A DNA stretch of 57,123 nt from QFOX01 sp044237845 (GTDB lineage Bacteria > Pseudomonadota > Alphaproteobacteria > Rickettsiales > UBA3002): positions 1 to 57,123 of the forward strand of contig JBIIEL010000011.1 of the NCBI GenBank assembly GCA_044237845.1, in the 5' to 3' direction. Made by a program: the position numbers and the translations under genes. The notes beneath the pieces were generated by a model. The model was given only the letters and a program-made list of their open reading frames with translations, was not told the origin of the DNA and did not search any database. Each line of letters opens with the position of its first letter. Within the stretch, counting starts at the first letter, position 1. Positions 18,102 to 27,243 of this stretch are shown here, piece after piece.

Positions 18102-19604
18102 CTAGGCGAATTTAATGGCTTCCTCTGCCGCGCGCATGACGGCTTTGGCCTTGTTGAGCGACTCCTGATATTCATCCGAGGCGTTAGAATCAGCCACGAT
18201 ACCACCGCCCGCCTGCGCATAGACTTTACCGTCCTTCACGAGTGCGGTGCGTAGGGTGATGCAGGTATCCATCGTGCCGTTGGCAGAGAAATAACCGACG
18301 CAGCCACCATAATAACTGCGGCGGATAGGTTCGAGCTCATCGATGATTTCCATTGCACGGATTTTGGGTGCGCCAGAAACCGTGCCTGCCGGGAAGCCCG
18401 CGATGAGTGCATCCACCGCGTCGTGTTTCGTATCCAGCGTGCCTTCGACATTGCTGACGATATGCATGACATGCGAGTAATGCTCGATCTTCATTTGCTC
18501 AGTAACGCGCACTTCGCCCGCAGCGGCGACGCGCCCCACATCGTTGCGCCCGAGGTCGAGCAGCATGAGATGTTCGGCGCATTCCTTCGGGTCGGCGAGG
18601 AGTTCGGCGGCGAGTGCGGCGTCCTCCGCGCGGTTGCGGCCACGGCGACGCGTGCCTGCAATGGGGCGGATGGTAACGGTGTTGTCGCGCAGGCGCACCA
18701 GAATCTCTGGGCTGGAACCGACCAACGAATAGTCGCCAAAATTGAGATAGAATAAAAACGGCGAGGGGTTCATATGCCGCAAGCTGCGATACAGTGCGAA
18801 GGGAGGCAGCTCGAAATCGCTCTCGAAGCGTTGGCCGAGCACGACCTGAAAAATATCCCCCGCGGCGATATATTCCTGCGCGCGGGCGACCATGGTGGCG
18901 TGTTCTTCTTCCGTCATATTGGGCGTAAAGTTGCGTTTTGTGGCAGGCACGTCTTTATAGTAATTGCGTTGGTCGAGCGGGCCTTGCAGCGTGCGTGCGA
19001 TCTGCTCGATACGAGCGATGGCGGTGTCGTAACACTGGTCGGCATCAGCGCTGGTGTCCCACACGCTGGCGATGATGTAGACCACACCATCCACCCCGTC
19101 GAAAATCAGCTGTGTGCGCGGGCGAATGAAGCAGGCGTCGGGGATTGCAATCGGGTCAGGCTTGCTGCTCGGTAGGCGTTCCATAAGCCGCACCATGTCA
19201 TAGCCCATATAGCCGATGAGGCCGGAAGCCATCGGTGGCACACCCTCGGGCAAATCCATACGGTGACTGCGCACGAGATTACGCAGGGCGCTCATGCTGT
19301 CGTCCCAGCTTGGCTCGAAACTCTCATGCGCGAAGGGCGAGGTGGTCGAGATTTCCGAGCGGTTGCCGAAGCAGCGCCACATCATATCCGGGTGGAGGCC
19401 GATGATAGAGTAACGGCCACGCGTTTCGCCGCCCTCGACGGATTCGAGCAGGAAAGAAGGCCCCGTCTCGTGCTGCAATTTCAGCATGGCGGAAACGGGT
19501 GTTTCGAGGTCCGACACGCGGCGCGTGAAAATAATCTGCGGTTTGCCCGCCTGATGGGCGCGCCGGAATTCCTCGCGCGAGGGGCTGAAGGAGAGTGTAC
19601 TCAC
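18102..19604 (-). CDS. trpE: anthranilate synthase component I
   Basis: Converts chorismate to anthranilate with TrpG. It has 500 residues, starting at GTG 19604. The feedback site LLES lies in PSFLLESVEGGETRGRYSIIG, consistent with tryptophan inhibition. The catalytic C-terminal half has TRRRGRNRAEDAALAAELLADPKECAEHLMLLDLGRNDVGRV-type sequence (PKECAEHLMLLDLGRND), VSNVEGTL, GFPAGTVSGAPKIRAMEIIDELE and QAGGGIVADS. The start codon overlaps the ppiD stop as GTGA, so it is translationally coupled to ppiD. Confidence 0.96.
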   Translation of the reverse strand: MSTLSFSPSREEFRRAHQAGKPQIIFTRRVSDLETPVSAMLKLQHETGPSFLLESVEGGETRGRYSIIGLHPDMMWRCFGNRSEISTTSPFAHESFEPSWDDSMSALRNLVRSHRMDLPEGVPPMASGLIGYMGYDMVRLMERLPSSKPDPIAIPDACFIRPRTQLIFDGVDGVVYIIASVWDTSADADQCYDTAIARIEQIARTLQGPLDQRNYYKDVPATKRNFTPNMTEEEHATMVARAQEYIAAGDIFQVVLGQRFESDFELPPFALYRSLRHMNPSPFLFYLNFGDYSLVGSSPEILVRLRDNTVTIRPIAGTRRRGRNRAEDAALAAELLADPKECAEHLMLLDLGRNDVGRVAAAGEVRVTEQMKIEHYSHVMHIVSNVEGTLDTKHDAVDALIAGFPAGTVSGAPKIRAMEIIDELEPIRRSYYGGCVGYFSANGTMDTCITLRTALVKDGKVYAQAGGGIVADSNASDEYQESLNKAKAVMRAAEEAIKFA

Positions 19605-21211
19605 GGTGCCTGTTCGGTCGGTGCGGCGAAAAGCTGGTTATTCACCTTCACCTTAAATTGCTCGGCAAAGACCGTGAAGGCACGCGCTTGTACGGACTGA
19701 TTCAAGGTGGTGGCGAGTTCTTTAAAACGTATGTCACGCGCAGGGCTTTCTTTTTCCTCCTCGGCATCAAGCGGTGGATGGTTAATGTTGGTCACAATCG
19801 CCAGCATCTGCCCGCCGGATTCAAGCGCGAGTGGGCCCGCCACGCCGCCACGCTGGTGCTCGAACACCGCCTCGCGCAGCGATGCGGGAATGTTGTTCTC
19901 CATCGCTTTGCCCTCGGTTGGTCGCTTGAGATTGGTCACACGCAAGGCAGTGAGGTTGAAACGATCGAGCACAGATTGCCACTCTTTTGGCTCGCTGCTA
20001 GCGAGTTGGTTGAGCGCAGTTTTAATCTCCTGTACACGCGCCTTGGTAGCATCACGGCGAAGCTGCTCGACTACATGCTCGCGCACATCGTCAGCCACGC
20101 TTTCATACTCTTGTGCTTTTGCGGGGTTGATAGTCGCAACATGCACAATTACCGGTGTGCCCTGGGCGCTTATAACCAAGCCAGAGGTTTCGCCCTGCGC
20201 CATCTGGAATCCTTGTTCTGCCACTGTTTTGGTGACATCATCCGTGCTAGTCTTAGCGAGGGTGTTAAGCGCGTCTTTCAGCGTGTGTGGTGTCGTTTCG
20301 ATACCTGCCTTTGTAACCGCTTCCGCCAGTTTTAGGCCTCCTGCGAGCGCATCATCAATCGTGCCCTGAAGTTCGCGCAGCACGTTGTCGCGCTGTTCGC
20401 TCATGAGGCGTTTCTTGATTTCTGTAGCGGAAACTTTGGGCTGACTTTTGGCGGCCCCGGCTAGCATTTCGTCGGTGATAGACTTCTCTACCAACGCATC
20501 AAGTTGTGCTGCTTTCAGCGCCACATATTCAATCGTTCGTGATTCTGGTTGCATATAGAGAACAGATTTATTTTTCTCGTAGAAATCCTTGAGCGTGGAG
20601 TCATCTAAGGTTGCGGGGGCGGGCAATGGACTAATCGTCACAATCCACGCATCACGCGTTTCGACGGCGCTGGCGTGAATAAGGCTGCGCACGGGCGCAG
20701 GAGGTGTGACATCCTCCATATTCATGCTGGCACGTAAAAATTGAGAAGCAGTCTCGTTTTTGATCTGTTTCAATGCTTCTGTTTCGGTAGTATTTTGAGC
20801 ATCAAGCATCGCGCGGAAAGCTTTGCTGTTGAAGCTGCCATCCGCATTTTGAAAGGCTGGCTCACTACGCAGTGTTTTAGTCAGTAGTTCATCATTCACA
20901 TAGAGCCCAAATTTTTGCATCATCAGCATGACAAGTTTTTGCTGAACCAGCTGTTGCAGTACAGCGGTGCTCAGCATGCGGGTGTCTATTGGGGTTTTTC
21001 CAAGGGCTTCTATTTGTTGAGCAATAGCGGCGCGCTGTCTCTGAAATTCACCAATGCTGATGATTTCATTATCAACCGTGGCAGCATAGTTGGTACTGCC
21101 GCTGCTACGGAAAATATCACTGATGCCCCAGACCGCAAATGAGATCACAAGGAATAATAAGAGGATTTTGGACACAAAGCCCGAAGCAAAGCTGCGCATG
21201 GAAGTCATCAT
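19601..21211 (-). CDS. ppiD: PpiD/SurA-N-type periplasmic folding factor
   Basis: 536 residues from ATG 21211, preceded by AAGGACGAG; the frame stays open a further 30 codons upstream without conserved sequence. A single N-terminal membrane anchor (ILLLFLVISFAVWGISDIF) is followed by a SurA_N-like domain: YAATVDNEIISIGEFQRQR, then VLQQLVQQKLVMLMMQKFGLYVNDELL. The central parvulin-like part is degenerate. The family is anchored in the inner membrane and assists outer-membrane or secreted proteins. In alphaproteobacteria it is known to precede trpE, as seen here. It is divergent from tpiA. Confidence 0.9.
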   Translation of the reverse strand: MMTSMRSFASGFVSKILLLFLVISFAVWGISDIFRSSGSTNYAATVDNEIISIGEFQRQRAAIAQQIEALGKTPIDTRMLSTAVLQQLVQQKLVMLMMQKFGLYVNDELLTKTLRSEPAFQNADGSFNSKAFRAMLDAQNTTETEALKQIKNETASQFLRASMNMEDVTPPAPVRSLIHASAVETRDAWIVTISPLPAPATLDDSTLKDFYEKNKSVLYMQPESRTIEYVALKAAQLDALVEKSITDEMLAGAAKSQPKVSATEIKKRLMSEQRDNVLRELQGTIDDALAGGLKLAEAVTKAGIETTPHTLKDALNTLAKTSTDDVTKTVAEQGFQMAQGETSGLVISAQGTPVIVHVATINPAKAQEYESVADDVREHVVEQLRRDATKARVQEIKTALNQLASSEPKEWQSVLDRFNLTALRVTNLKRPTEGKAMENNIPASLREAVFEHQRGGVAGPLALESGGQMLAIVTNINHPPLDAEEEKESPARDIRFKELATTLNQSVQARAFTVFAEQFKVKVNNQLFAAPTEQAP

Positions 21212-21342
21212 AGTTGTATCTCGTCCTTGGGTGACACTGTTTATTAAGTGTACCAGTGGTTTCTGGATGGCAGATGTACGTCGAGTAATCTCCTTTGTCA
21301 AAGGGTTGACGAGATGTCAGTGGACGGTCTATCTGTGAAGCC

Positions 21343-22080
21343 ATGAAACCCAACACGACATGGCTGGTTGCCAACTGGAAAATGAACGGCAATGCGTCGC
21401 GTGTACGTGACTTCGCATTTTCGCTCAGCGCCGCGCTGATGACGGTGCCTTCCGGGGTGAAGCTGGTTTATTGTCCTCCCGCAGTCTATTTGCAGTCGGC
21501 GCTGAACGGATTGCCGCACAATTCGCGCGTGCGGGTGGGCGCTCAGCATTGCCACAGCGCGCGAGAGGGGGCCTTCACGGGCGAAATCAGCCCGCCGATG
21601 CTGGCGGAGCTTGGGGTGCGTTATGTGATTCTCGGCCACTCCGAACGGCGCGCGATGGGCGAAACGGATGAAATGGTCGCTGCGCAGGCTGCTGCCGCAC
21701 AGGCCGAAGGGCTGGTGCCGATCCTCTGCGTGGGGGAATCTGAAGCGGCTTATAATGACAAAAAAACGACGGAAATGTTAAGCGCGCAGCTTTCGCGGCT
21801 GCGCACACTTGCTTCGCCAAGGTTCCTTGTCGCCTATGAGCCGGTATGGGCCATCGGCACCGGAAAAACGCCAACGCTGCCCGAAATCAGCGCTGCCCAC
21901 AGCCATATTAAATCAGTGCTTGGCAGTGAAACGGCGGTGCTGTATGGAGGCTCCGTGAATGCGGGGAATGCTAAAGAAATACTTGGGTTAGCCGAGGTTT
22001 CCGGGGCATTGATCGGCGGCGCAAGCCTCGATATCACCAGCATGCGTAGTATTATCGCCGCAGCCTGCGGCCTATATTAG
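21343..22080 (+). CDS. tpiA: triosephosphate isomerase
   Basis: Interconverts DHAP and glyceraldehyde-3-phosphate. It has 245 residues. Active-site residues are all visible: Asn11 and Lys13 in VANWKMNGN, His99 in VILGHSERR, and Glu166 in VAYEPVWAIGTGKT. The phosphate loop follows (LYGGSVNAGNA and IGGASLD). It is divergent from ppiD and directly followed by secG (8 bp). Confidence 0.98.
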   Translation: MKPNTTWLVANWKMNGNASRVRDFAFSLSAALMTVPSGVKLVYCPPAVYLQSALNGLPHNSRVRVGAQHCHSAREGAFTGEISPPMLAELGVRYVILGHSERRAMGETDEMVAAQAAAAQAEGLVPILCVGESEAAYNDKKTTEMLSAQLSRLRTLASPRFLVAYEPVWAIGTGKTPTLPEISAAHSHIKSVLGSETAVLYGGSVNAGNAKEILGLAEVSGALIGGASLDITSMRSIIAAACGLY

Positions 22081-22088
22081 GAAAACAG

Positions 22089-22538
22089 ATGGAACAGATT
22101 TTACTCGTGATACATGTGATTATTGCTGCCGCGCTGATTGGCATGGTGCTGATTCAACGCTCGGATTCGGACGGGTTTGGTCTCGGTTCCGGCTCCGGCT
22201 CGAACCTGCTTTCGGGCCGCTCGGCAGCGAACCTGATGACGCGCACGACGGCGATTCTTGCGGCGCTGTTTATCGCCAACTCGCTGATTCTTTCGATCCT
22301 CGCCTCGCAGCATCACAACTCTTCGTTGATTGATACGCTCGAGAAAGAGCAAGCAACGACCGAAGCGCCGGCCGTTGCGGGTGATACGAAGAAAATCGAC
22401 GCAAAAGAAATAGCCAAAAAAGAAACTCCACCCGCCGTGCCAAACGCCGGTGAAGTGGTGAAAAAAGAAGCGGCGGAAAAGCCGAAAGTAAAAGAAAAAA
22501 AACCGGTTAGCGAAACTAGCGACGACAGCAACGAATAA
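22089..22538 (+). CDS. secG: preprotein translocase subunit SecG
   Basis: 149 residues. Two membrane segments (ILLVIHVIIAAALIGMVLIQ and RTTAILAALFIANSLILSIL) flank the conserved SDSDGFGLGSGSGSNLLSGR loop. The Lys/Glu/Ala-rich tail from about residue 90 is longer than in E. coli and typical of alphaproteobacterial SecG. It is part of the SecYEG channel and lies between tpiA and pyrG, a conserved alphaproteobacterial order. Confidence 0.95.
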   Translation: MEQILLVIHVIIAAALIGMVLIQRSDSDGFGLGSGSGSNLLSGRSAANLMTRTTAILAALFIANSLILSILASQHHNSSLIDTLEKEQATTEAPAVAGDTKKIDAKEIAKKETPPAVPNAGEVVKKEAAEKPKVKEKKPVSETSDDSNE

Positions 22539-22552
22539 GGAGCGAGTACCAC

Positions 22553-24220
22553 ATGCCGACGCGGTTTATTTTTATTACGGGTGGCGTGGTGTCATCGCTG
22601 GGCAAGGGGCTCTCGGCGTCATCGCTGGCGGCATTGCTGCAAGGTCGCGGCTTCAAGGTGCGCCTGCGTAAGCTCGACCCCTATCTCAACGTTGACCCGG
22701 GAACGATGAACCCCACCCAGCACGGCGAAGTGTTCGTGACCGAAGACGGCGCGGAGACCGACCTCGACCTCGGCCATTACGAGCGTTTTACGGGTGTTGA
22801 CGCTAAAAAGACGGATAATATCACCGCCGGGCGCATCTATTCCACATTGCTTTCGAAAGAGCGCAAGGGCGACTATCTTGGCGGCACGGTGCAGGTCATT
22901 CCTCACGTCACCAACCTCATCAAAGAATTTGTGACTAGCGATGCCGATAAGGAAGATTTCGTGCTCTGCGAAATCGGCGGCACGGTGGGTGATATTGAAG
23001 GGCTGCCATTTTTTGAGGCGATCCGACAGCTTGGTTATGAGCTTGGGCGCGACCGTGTGCTCTATATGCATGTAACGTTGGTGCCTTACATCGCCGCAGC
23101 GAAGGAGTTGAAAACCAAGCCCACTCAGCACTCCGTGAAGGAGTTGCGCTCCATCGGTATTCAGCCGGATGTGATTCTCTGCCGCGCGGATCGTGAAATT
23201 CCGGTGAACGAGAAAAAGAAAATCGCGCAGTTCTGTAACGTGCGTGAGGAGTGTGTCATCAGCGCGCTGGATGCGACGAGCATCTACAAAGTGCCGAAGA
23301 ATCTGCATCTCGAAGGACTTGATGCACGGGTGCTCGAGCATTTCAAAATGAAATCGAAGTCCGAGCTTTCCCTCAAAGAGTGGGAGCGGATTGTGACCCG
23401 ATTCGAATCGCCTCGCGGTGAGGTGAACATCGCGGTGGTCGGCAAATATACCAGCATTGGTGACAGTTATAAGTCGCTCACCGAGGCGCTCGATCATGCA
23501 GGCATCGAGCATAATGTGCGCGTGAATGTGGAGTGGGTGAATGCCCGCGTGTTTGAGTCAGCAGATGCGGAGCAAAAGCTTAGCCATGTGGACGCGATTC
23601 TCGTTCCCGGTGGTTTTGGCGAGGAGGGCGTGAAGGGTAAAATTGCAGCGGTAAAATTCGCGCGCGAGAATAAAGTGCCCTATTTCGGCATTTGTTATGG
23701 CATGCAAATCGCGGTGATTGAAATGGTGCGCAATCTGCTCGGCGTGAAAGACGCGACCAGCAGCGAATTCAGTGCTGCCGCAACGAAAGACCCACGCGGT
23801 CAGGTTGTGGGCATCATGAAAGAATGGGCCAAGGGCAACCAGCTCGAGAAGCGCAGCAGCAGCGACGATATGGGGGGAACGATGCGCCTCGGCGCTTACC
23901 CTTGCGTGATTACATCCGGAAGCCTCGCGCATAAAGTATATGGTGATGCCAGAATTACCGAGCGTCACCGCCACCGTTACGAGGTGAACCTTGCCTATCG
24001 TGAGGCGCTGGCCGAGCATGGGGTGGTTTTCTCTGGCCTATCGCCAGACGGAAAACTGCCGGAAATCGTGGAAATCAAGGGGCATCCGTTCTTCATCGCG
24101 GTGCAGTTCCATCCGGAATTTAAGTCGCGCCCATTCGCCGCGCACCCGATTTTTGCAAGCTTTGTGAAGGCAGCCAAAGACCGCGCGCGCAGCATGGATA
24201 AAGAAGCGGGAGCGGCATAA
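22553..24220 (+). CDS. pyrG: CTP synthase
   Basis: Aminates UTP to CTP using glutamine. It has 555 residues. The synthetase domain begins MPTRFIFITGGVVSSLGKGLSASSLAALL and has LDPYLNVDPGTMNPTQHGEVFVTEDG. The amidotransferase domain carries PGGFGEEGVKGK, the catalytic Cys in GICYGMQIAV, and the His/Glu pair in VQFHPEFKSRP. It starts 15 bp after secG and ends 6 bp before the DUF808 gene. Confidence 0.98.
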   Translation: MPTRFIFITGGVVSSLGKGLSASSLAALLQGRGFKVRLRKLDPYLNVDPGTMNPTQHGEVFVTEDGAETDLDLGHYERFTGVDAKKTDNITAGRIYSTLLSKERKGDYLGGTVQVIPHVTNLIKEFVTSDADKEDFVLCEIGGTVGDIEGLPFFEAIRQLGYELGRDRVLYMHVTLVPYIAAAKELKTKPTQHSVKELRSIGIQPDVILCRADREIPVNEKKKIAQFCNVREECVISALDATSIYKVPKNLHLEGLDARVLEHFKMKSKSELSLKEWERIVTRFESPRGEVNIAVVGKYTSIGDSYKSLTEALDHAGIEHNVRVNVEWVNARVFESADAEQKLSHVDAILVPGGFGEEGVKGKIAAVKFARENKVPYFGICYGMQIAVIEMVRNLLGVKDATSSEFSAAATKDPRGQVVGIMKEWAKGNQLEKRSSSDDMGGTMRLGAYPCVITSGSLAHKVYGDARITERHRHRYEVNLAYREALAEHGVVFSGLSPDGKLPEIVEIKGHPFFIAVQFHPEFKSRPFAAHPIFASFVKAAKDRARSMDKEAGAA

Positions 24221-24226
24221 ACGCAC

Positions 24227-25147
24227 ATGGCGACAGGCTTGCTCGCATTGCTGGATGACGTGGCGGCGCTGGTAAAAATGACCGCAGCTACGCTCGACGA
24301 TATCCCCGCGCAGGTGGCGAAAACCAGCAGCAAAGTTTCTGGCGTGGTGATCGACGACGCGGCGGTGACGCCGAAATATGTCGTCGGGCTCGACCCCTCG
24401 CGCGAGCTGTTGATTATCTACAGCATTGCCAAACGTTCGCTGTTCAACAAGGTAATTTTTCTCGGCCCCGCAGCGCTTGTGCTGGGTTATTTTGCACCAT
24501 GGGCAGTGGCGCCCATCCTTATGGTAGGCGGCGCGTATCTCTGTTTTGAGGGCTATGAAAAGATCCATAGCATGCTGGTGCATAGCGAAGAAGACAACCC
24601 AACCGCGGCGGAATTTATCACGCCAGAAGCGCTGGAAGAAATGCGCGTCGACAGCGCGGTGCGGACGGATTTTATCCTCTCCGCCGAGATTATCGCGATT
24701 ACCTATGCCACCGTGGCCACGCAACCGCTGCTGCATAAGGCGCTGGTGCTTTACAGCGTGGCGATTGCCATTACTGTCGCGGTCTATGGTTTTGTCGGGC
24801 TGGTGGTGAAGATGGACGATATCGGCCTTTATCTCGCAAAGCACAGCCGCCTTGCAGTGCTGAGTGCACTGGGGCGTGCTCTGGTGAAAGGCATGCCGCA
24901 TTTCCTGAAATTGCTGGGGCTCATCGGCACGCTTGCGATGCTGTGGGTAGGCGGCGAAATCATCGCGCATGGCGTGCCTGCGCTGCATCACGGGCTGGGG
25001 GCGATTCAGCATTTCTTCCCGGATTCGGCGTTTCTCGCGTGGCTCGCAAAAGCGCTGGCCTGCGCAGTGGGCGGTGCGTTGTTTGGTGGAATCATCGCCA
25101 AGGTTCTTTATCTATTCCAAAAACATTTTTATAAATCAGCATCATAG
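24227..25147 (+). CDS. DUF808 family inner-membrane protein (YedI-like)
   Basis: 306 residues. The N-terminal MATGLLALLDDVAALVKMTAATLDDIPAQVAKTSSKVSGVVIDDAAV pattern (read here as GLLALLDDVAALVK and SSKVSGVVIDDAAVTP) defines the DUF808/YedI family, known to have several membrane helices and no established function. About five to six hydrophobic segments follow, and the conserved CFEGYEKI block is present near residue 104. It begins 6 bp after pyrG, so it is probably co-transcribed. Confidence 0.85.
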   Translation: MATGLLALLDDVAALVKMTAATLDDIPAQVAKTSSKVSGVVIDDAAVTPKYVVGLDPSRELLIIYSIAKRSLFNKVIFLGPAALVLGYFAPWAVAPILMVGGAYLCFEGYEKIHSMLVHSEEDNPTAAEFITPEALEEMRVDSAVRTDFILSAEIIAITYATVATQPLLHKALVLYSVAIAITVAVYGFVGLVVKMDDIGLYLAKHSRLAVLSALGRALVKGMPHFLKLLGLIGTLAMLWVGGEIIAHGVPALHHGLGAIQHFFPDSAFLAWLAKALACAVGGALFGGIIAKVLYLFQKHFYKSAS

Positions 25148-25200
25148 AGTGGTTATTTGCTCTAGGTTTCCAATTGTCACAAAATCTTCATTTGTATTAA

Positions 25201-25206
25201 TATAAT
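25201..25206 (+). promoter_or_regulatory. possible -10 box of the AT-rich orphan gene
   Basis: A consensus TATAAT lies 45 bp before the start codon at 25251, in an AT-rich gap after the DUF808 gene. The nearest TTGTCA (25174) is 21 bp away, longer than ideal, so the -35 element is unclear. Confidence 0.35.
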
Positions 25207-25250
25207 CCTCTCTATAGGCTCTTTTTAGTGTTACATTATAGGAGAGATAT

Positions 25251-26024
25251 ATGCCGCCAATTACCCCAGAAATTGCAACAAAATTTGGTTATAATAAAAG
25301 CCTTGATAGGGGAGCTCTTCTTGATAGTCTGAAGGGTATGGAAGAATCTGTTGCAAGAGCAACGGATAGGGAAAAAACGGATGTTGAAAAAACCATTGCC
25401 CAATTAACCAAAGAAAATGCAGAAGAATATGCTGCAAGGGTAACAAAACTTTTAGATCAAAAAAGCGGTAAGGCTCTTAGTCTGAAGAGTAATTTATATA
25501 ATTACAACACGCAGATTGTTGAAGAATATAACAGGCGTGAAGCGGAATTTATTGAAAAAATCGTTGCCGTTCATCCTATCGTAGAAGAATCCATTGTGCC
25601 CTTACAAGAGTTGGCTGAGGCCCTAAAAAATATTCGTGAATTCGTAGAAAAAGCACCCTCAAAGCTTTCTGATCCGGATCTCGGAAAGAGAATAAAACCT
25701 ATGTTGGAGGAGGCTAAAAGAAAATTTTTTGAGAGAGAAAAAGAACATAATGAAAAAATAAAAGAATTTAATAAAACATTGAAGCCGCATTTTTTAGAGT
25801 TGTGCGAATGCAGGGGATACAATGATCGTGAAGCCTCTCCGCAGAAATTGGTAAACTCAAAGAATTATGAAGGAATACAGTTGGGAAAAGATTTTGCTTT
25901 TATTGAGCCTGGTCATTCTTTGTTCCCGCAGCGGGATTATGATTCATCCATTAAGATCGTTGATGATCTAATTGCTTCAGAAAAGACTGCTATGACGCTA
26001 GTGCCAAAGAAAAAAGAAGATTAA
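25251..26024 (+). CDS. AT-rich orphan, helical soluble protein of unknown function
   Basis: 257 residues with a strong ribosome site (AGGAGAGATAT before the ATG). The protein lacks a signal peptide or membrane segment. It is highly charged and mostly helical, with likely coiled coils at about 20-75 (LKGMEESVARATDREKTDVE) and 110-185 (EEAKRKFFEREKEHNEKIKE). The C-terminus is compact (FAFIEPGHSLFPQRDYD). Codon use and base composition are visibly more AT-rich than the flanking pyrG and kdsA, suggesting late acquisition. I recognise no family. Confidence 0.75.
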   Translation: MPPITPEIATKFGYNKSLDRGALLDSLKGMEESVARATDREKTDVEKTIAQLTKENAEEYAARVTKLLDQKSGKALSLKSNLYNYNTQIVEEYNRREAEFIEKIVAVHPIVEESIVPLQELAEALKNIREFVEKAPSKLSDPDLGKRIKPMLEEAKRKFFEREKEHNEKIKEFNKTLKPHFLELCECRGYNDREASPQKLVNSKNYEGIQLGKDFAFIEPGHSLFPQRDYDSSIKIVDDLIASEKTAMTLVPKKKED

Positions 26025-26064
26025 TCGCTTGCTACTCATAAATCTTTTGAGATAAGCCCGGTCT

Positions 26065-26898
26065 ATGAAACATCACCACATCAAAGCCGGGAACGTCACC
26101 TTCGGCAACGACCTGCCGCTCGCGCTGATTGCTGGGCCGTGCCAGATGGAATCGCGCGACCACGCGGTGGATGTGGCGGGCACGCTGGCGGAAATCGCCA
26201 AGGCGAAGAATATCGGGCTGGTCTATAAGACGAGTTACGACAAAGCCAACCGCACCAGCCTCACCGGCAAACGCGGCATGGGGCTCGAGAAATCGCTGCC
26301 CGTGTTCGAGGAAATCAAGAAGCTGTTTGGTTGTCCCGTGCTGACGGATGTGCACGAGATCGACCATTGCGCGGTGATGGCGCCGGTGATCGACGTGCTG
26401 CAAATCCCCGCGTTTCTGTGCCGCCAGACCGACTTGCTCATCGCCGCGGCGAAAACAGGGCGGGTGGTGAATATCAAAAAAGGCCAGTTCCTCGCGCCGT
26501 GGGACATGAAGAACGTCGCCGCGAAAGTGGCGGATTCCGGCAACCCCAACGTGATGCTGACCGAGCGCGGCGTGAGCTTCGGCTACAACACGCTGGTGAA
26601 CGACATGCGCGCGCTGCCGATCATGGCGGCGACGGGTTACCCGGTGATTATCGACGCGACGCATTCCGTGCAGCAACCGGGCGGGCAGGGCACCAGCTCC
26701 GGCGGTCAGCGTGAATTCGTCGCCACCATCGCCCGTGCCAGTGTGGCTGTGAGCGTGGCGGGCGTGTTCATCGAAACCCATCCGGACCCGGACAATGCCC
26801 CGAGCGATGGCCCCAACATGGTAAAACTCACCGACCTCCCGGCATTGCTCGATGAACTGATCGCCTTTGACACATTGGCGAAGAAACTGATGCGCTAA
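26065..26898 (+). CDS. kdsA: 3-deoxy-8-phosphooctulonate synthase (KDO-8-P synthase)
   Basis: Condenses arabinose-5-phosphate with PEP for LPS inner core. It has 277 residues. Landmarks are LIAGPCQMESRDHA, FKTSYDKANRTS-type sequence (here VYKTSYDKANRTSLTG), TDVHEIDH, QIPAFLCRQTDLL, VNIKKGQFLAPWDM, and DATHSVQQPGGQGTSSGGQREFV. It is followed by the tRNA-Pro(CGG) region. With the heptosyltransferase at 27244 it shows that LPS core is made. Confidence 0.97.
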   Translation: MKHHHIKAGNVTFGNDLPLALIAGPCQMESRDHAVDVAGTLAEIAKAKNIGLVYKTSYDKANRTSLTGKRGMGLEKSLPVFEEIKKLFGCPVLTDVHEIDHCAVMAPVIDVLQIPAFLCRQTDLLIAAAKTGRVVNIKKGQFLAPWDMKNVAAKVADSGNPNVMLTERGVSFGYNTLVNDMRALPIMAATGYPVIIDATHSVQQPGGQGTSSGGQREFVATIARASVAVSVAGVFIETHPDPDNAPSDGPNMVKLTDLPALLDELIAFDTLAKKLMR

Positions 26899-26905
26899 GC
26901 TTAAA

Positions 26906-26926
26906 AATGGTCGGGGCGAGAGGATT
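26906..26926 (-). repeat. partial duplicate of the tRNA-Pro(CGG) 3' end
   Basis: A 21-bp stretch (TGGTCGGGGCGAGAGGATT plus two leading A) is identical to 27051-27071, which covers the last 19 bases of tRNA-Pro(CGG) including CCA. The copies are direct repeats 145 bp apart. The second copy lacks the rest of a tRNA. The arrangement resembles an attachment-site scar, though a local duplication would look the same. Confidence 0.7.
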
Positions 26927-26981
26927 TTTCTCGCGCAATGCGCTCGTGTCATTTCCTAAATTCGCGATGCTCATTAAGTAA

Positions 26982-27003
26982 ATGATGAACCTGCTTCGCA
27001 GGC
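26982..27003 (-). repeat. 22-nt element shared downstream of two tRNA-Pro genes (copy 1)
   Basis: Read on the minus strand this begins GCCTGCGAAGCAGG, a small hairpin. It agrees at 20 of 22 positions with 31528-31549. Both copies lie shortly after a tRNA-Pro gene and its terminator, in the direction of transcription. Confidence 0.55.
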
Positions 27004-27023
27004 GGACACACTCTCAAACCATT

Positions 27024-27050
27024 AAAAAAGCGCCACGAAGGCGCTTTTTT
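27024..27050. terminator. bidirectional terminator between kdsA and tRNA-Pro(CGG)
   Basis: A-rich/T-rich arms AAAAAAGCGCC and GGCGCTTTTTT enclose a 5-nt loop, giving a textbook symmetrical intrinsic terminator. The stem can extend outward through CCATT/AATGG, reaching the tRNA CCA end. It serves the minus-strand tRNA immediately to its right. Confidence 0.85.
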
Positions 27051-27052
27051 AA

Positions 27053-27129
27053 TGGTCGGGGCGAGAGGATTCGAACCTCCGGCCTCTTGCTCCCGAAGCA
27101 AGCGCGCTACCAGGCTGCGCTACGCCCCG
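27053..27129 (-). tRNA. tRNA-Pro (anticodon CGG)
   Basis: 77 nt with encoded CCA. Acceptor CGGGGCG pairs with CGCCCCG. The anticodon arm CTTGC-TTCGGGA-GCAAG gives CGG, reading CCG codons. The T arm GGAGG-TTCGAAT-CCTCT is present. The discriminator base is A. Confidence 0.95.
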
Positions 27130-27243
27130 ACTCATCAAACAGCGCTCGCTATAGCGCTGCGGGCGCAACGGGTCAAGAATCAATGCTCGTCATGCATCAA
27201 ACCAGGCGCTTGTGTTTCGCCTAGCATGTCCTAAAACAGCGTC

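Noticed and set aside
22619..23512. 297-codon minus-strand frame opposite pyrG
   Set aside because: Antisense shadow of a clearly intact CTP synthase gene.
24038..25012. 324-codon minus-strand frame spanning the end of pyrG and DUF808
   Set aside because: Its translation is His/Arg-rich without a domain and crosses two genuine plus-strand genes.
26032..26952. 306-codon minus-strand frame opposite kdsA
   Set aside because: Shadow of kdsA; composition is typical of reverse reading of a GC-rich gene.
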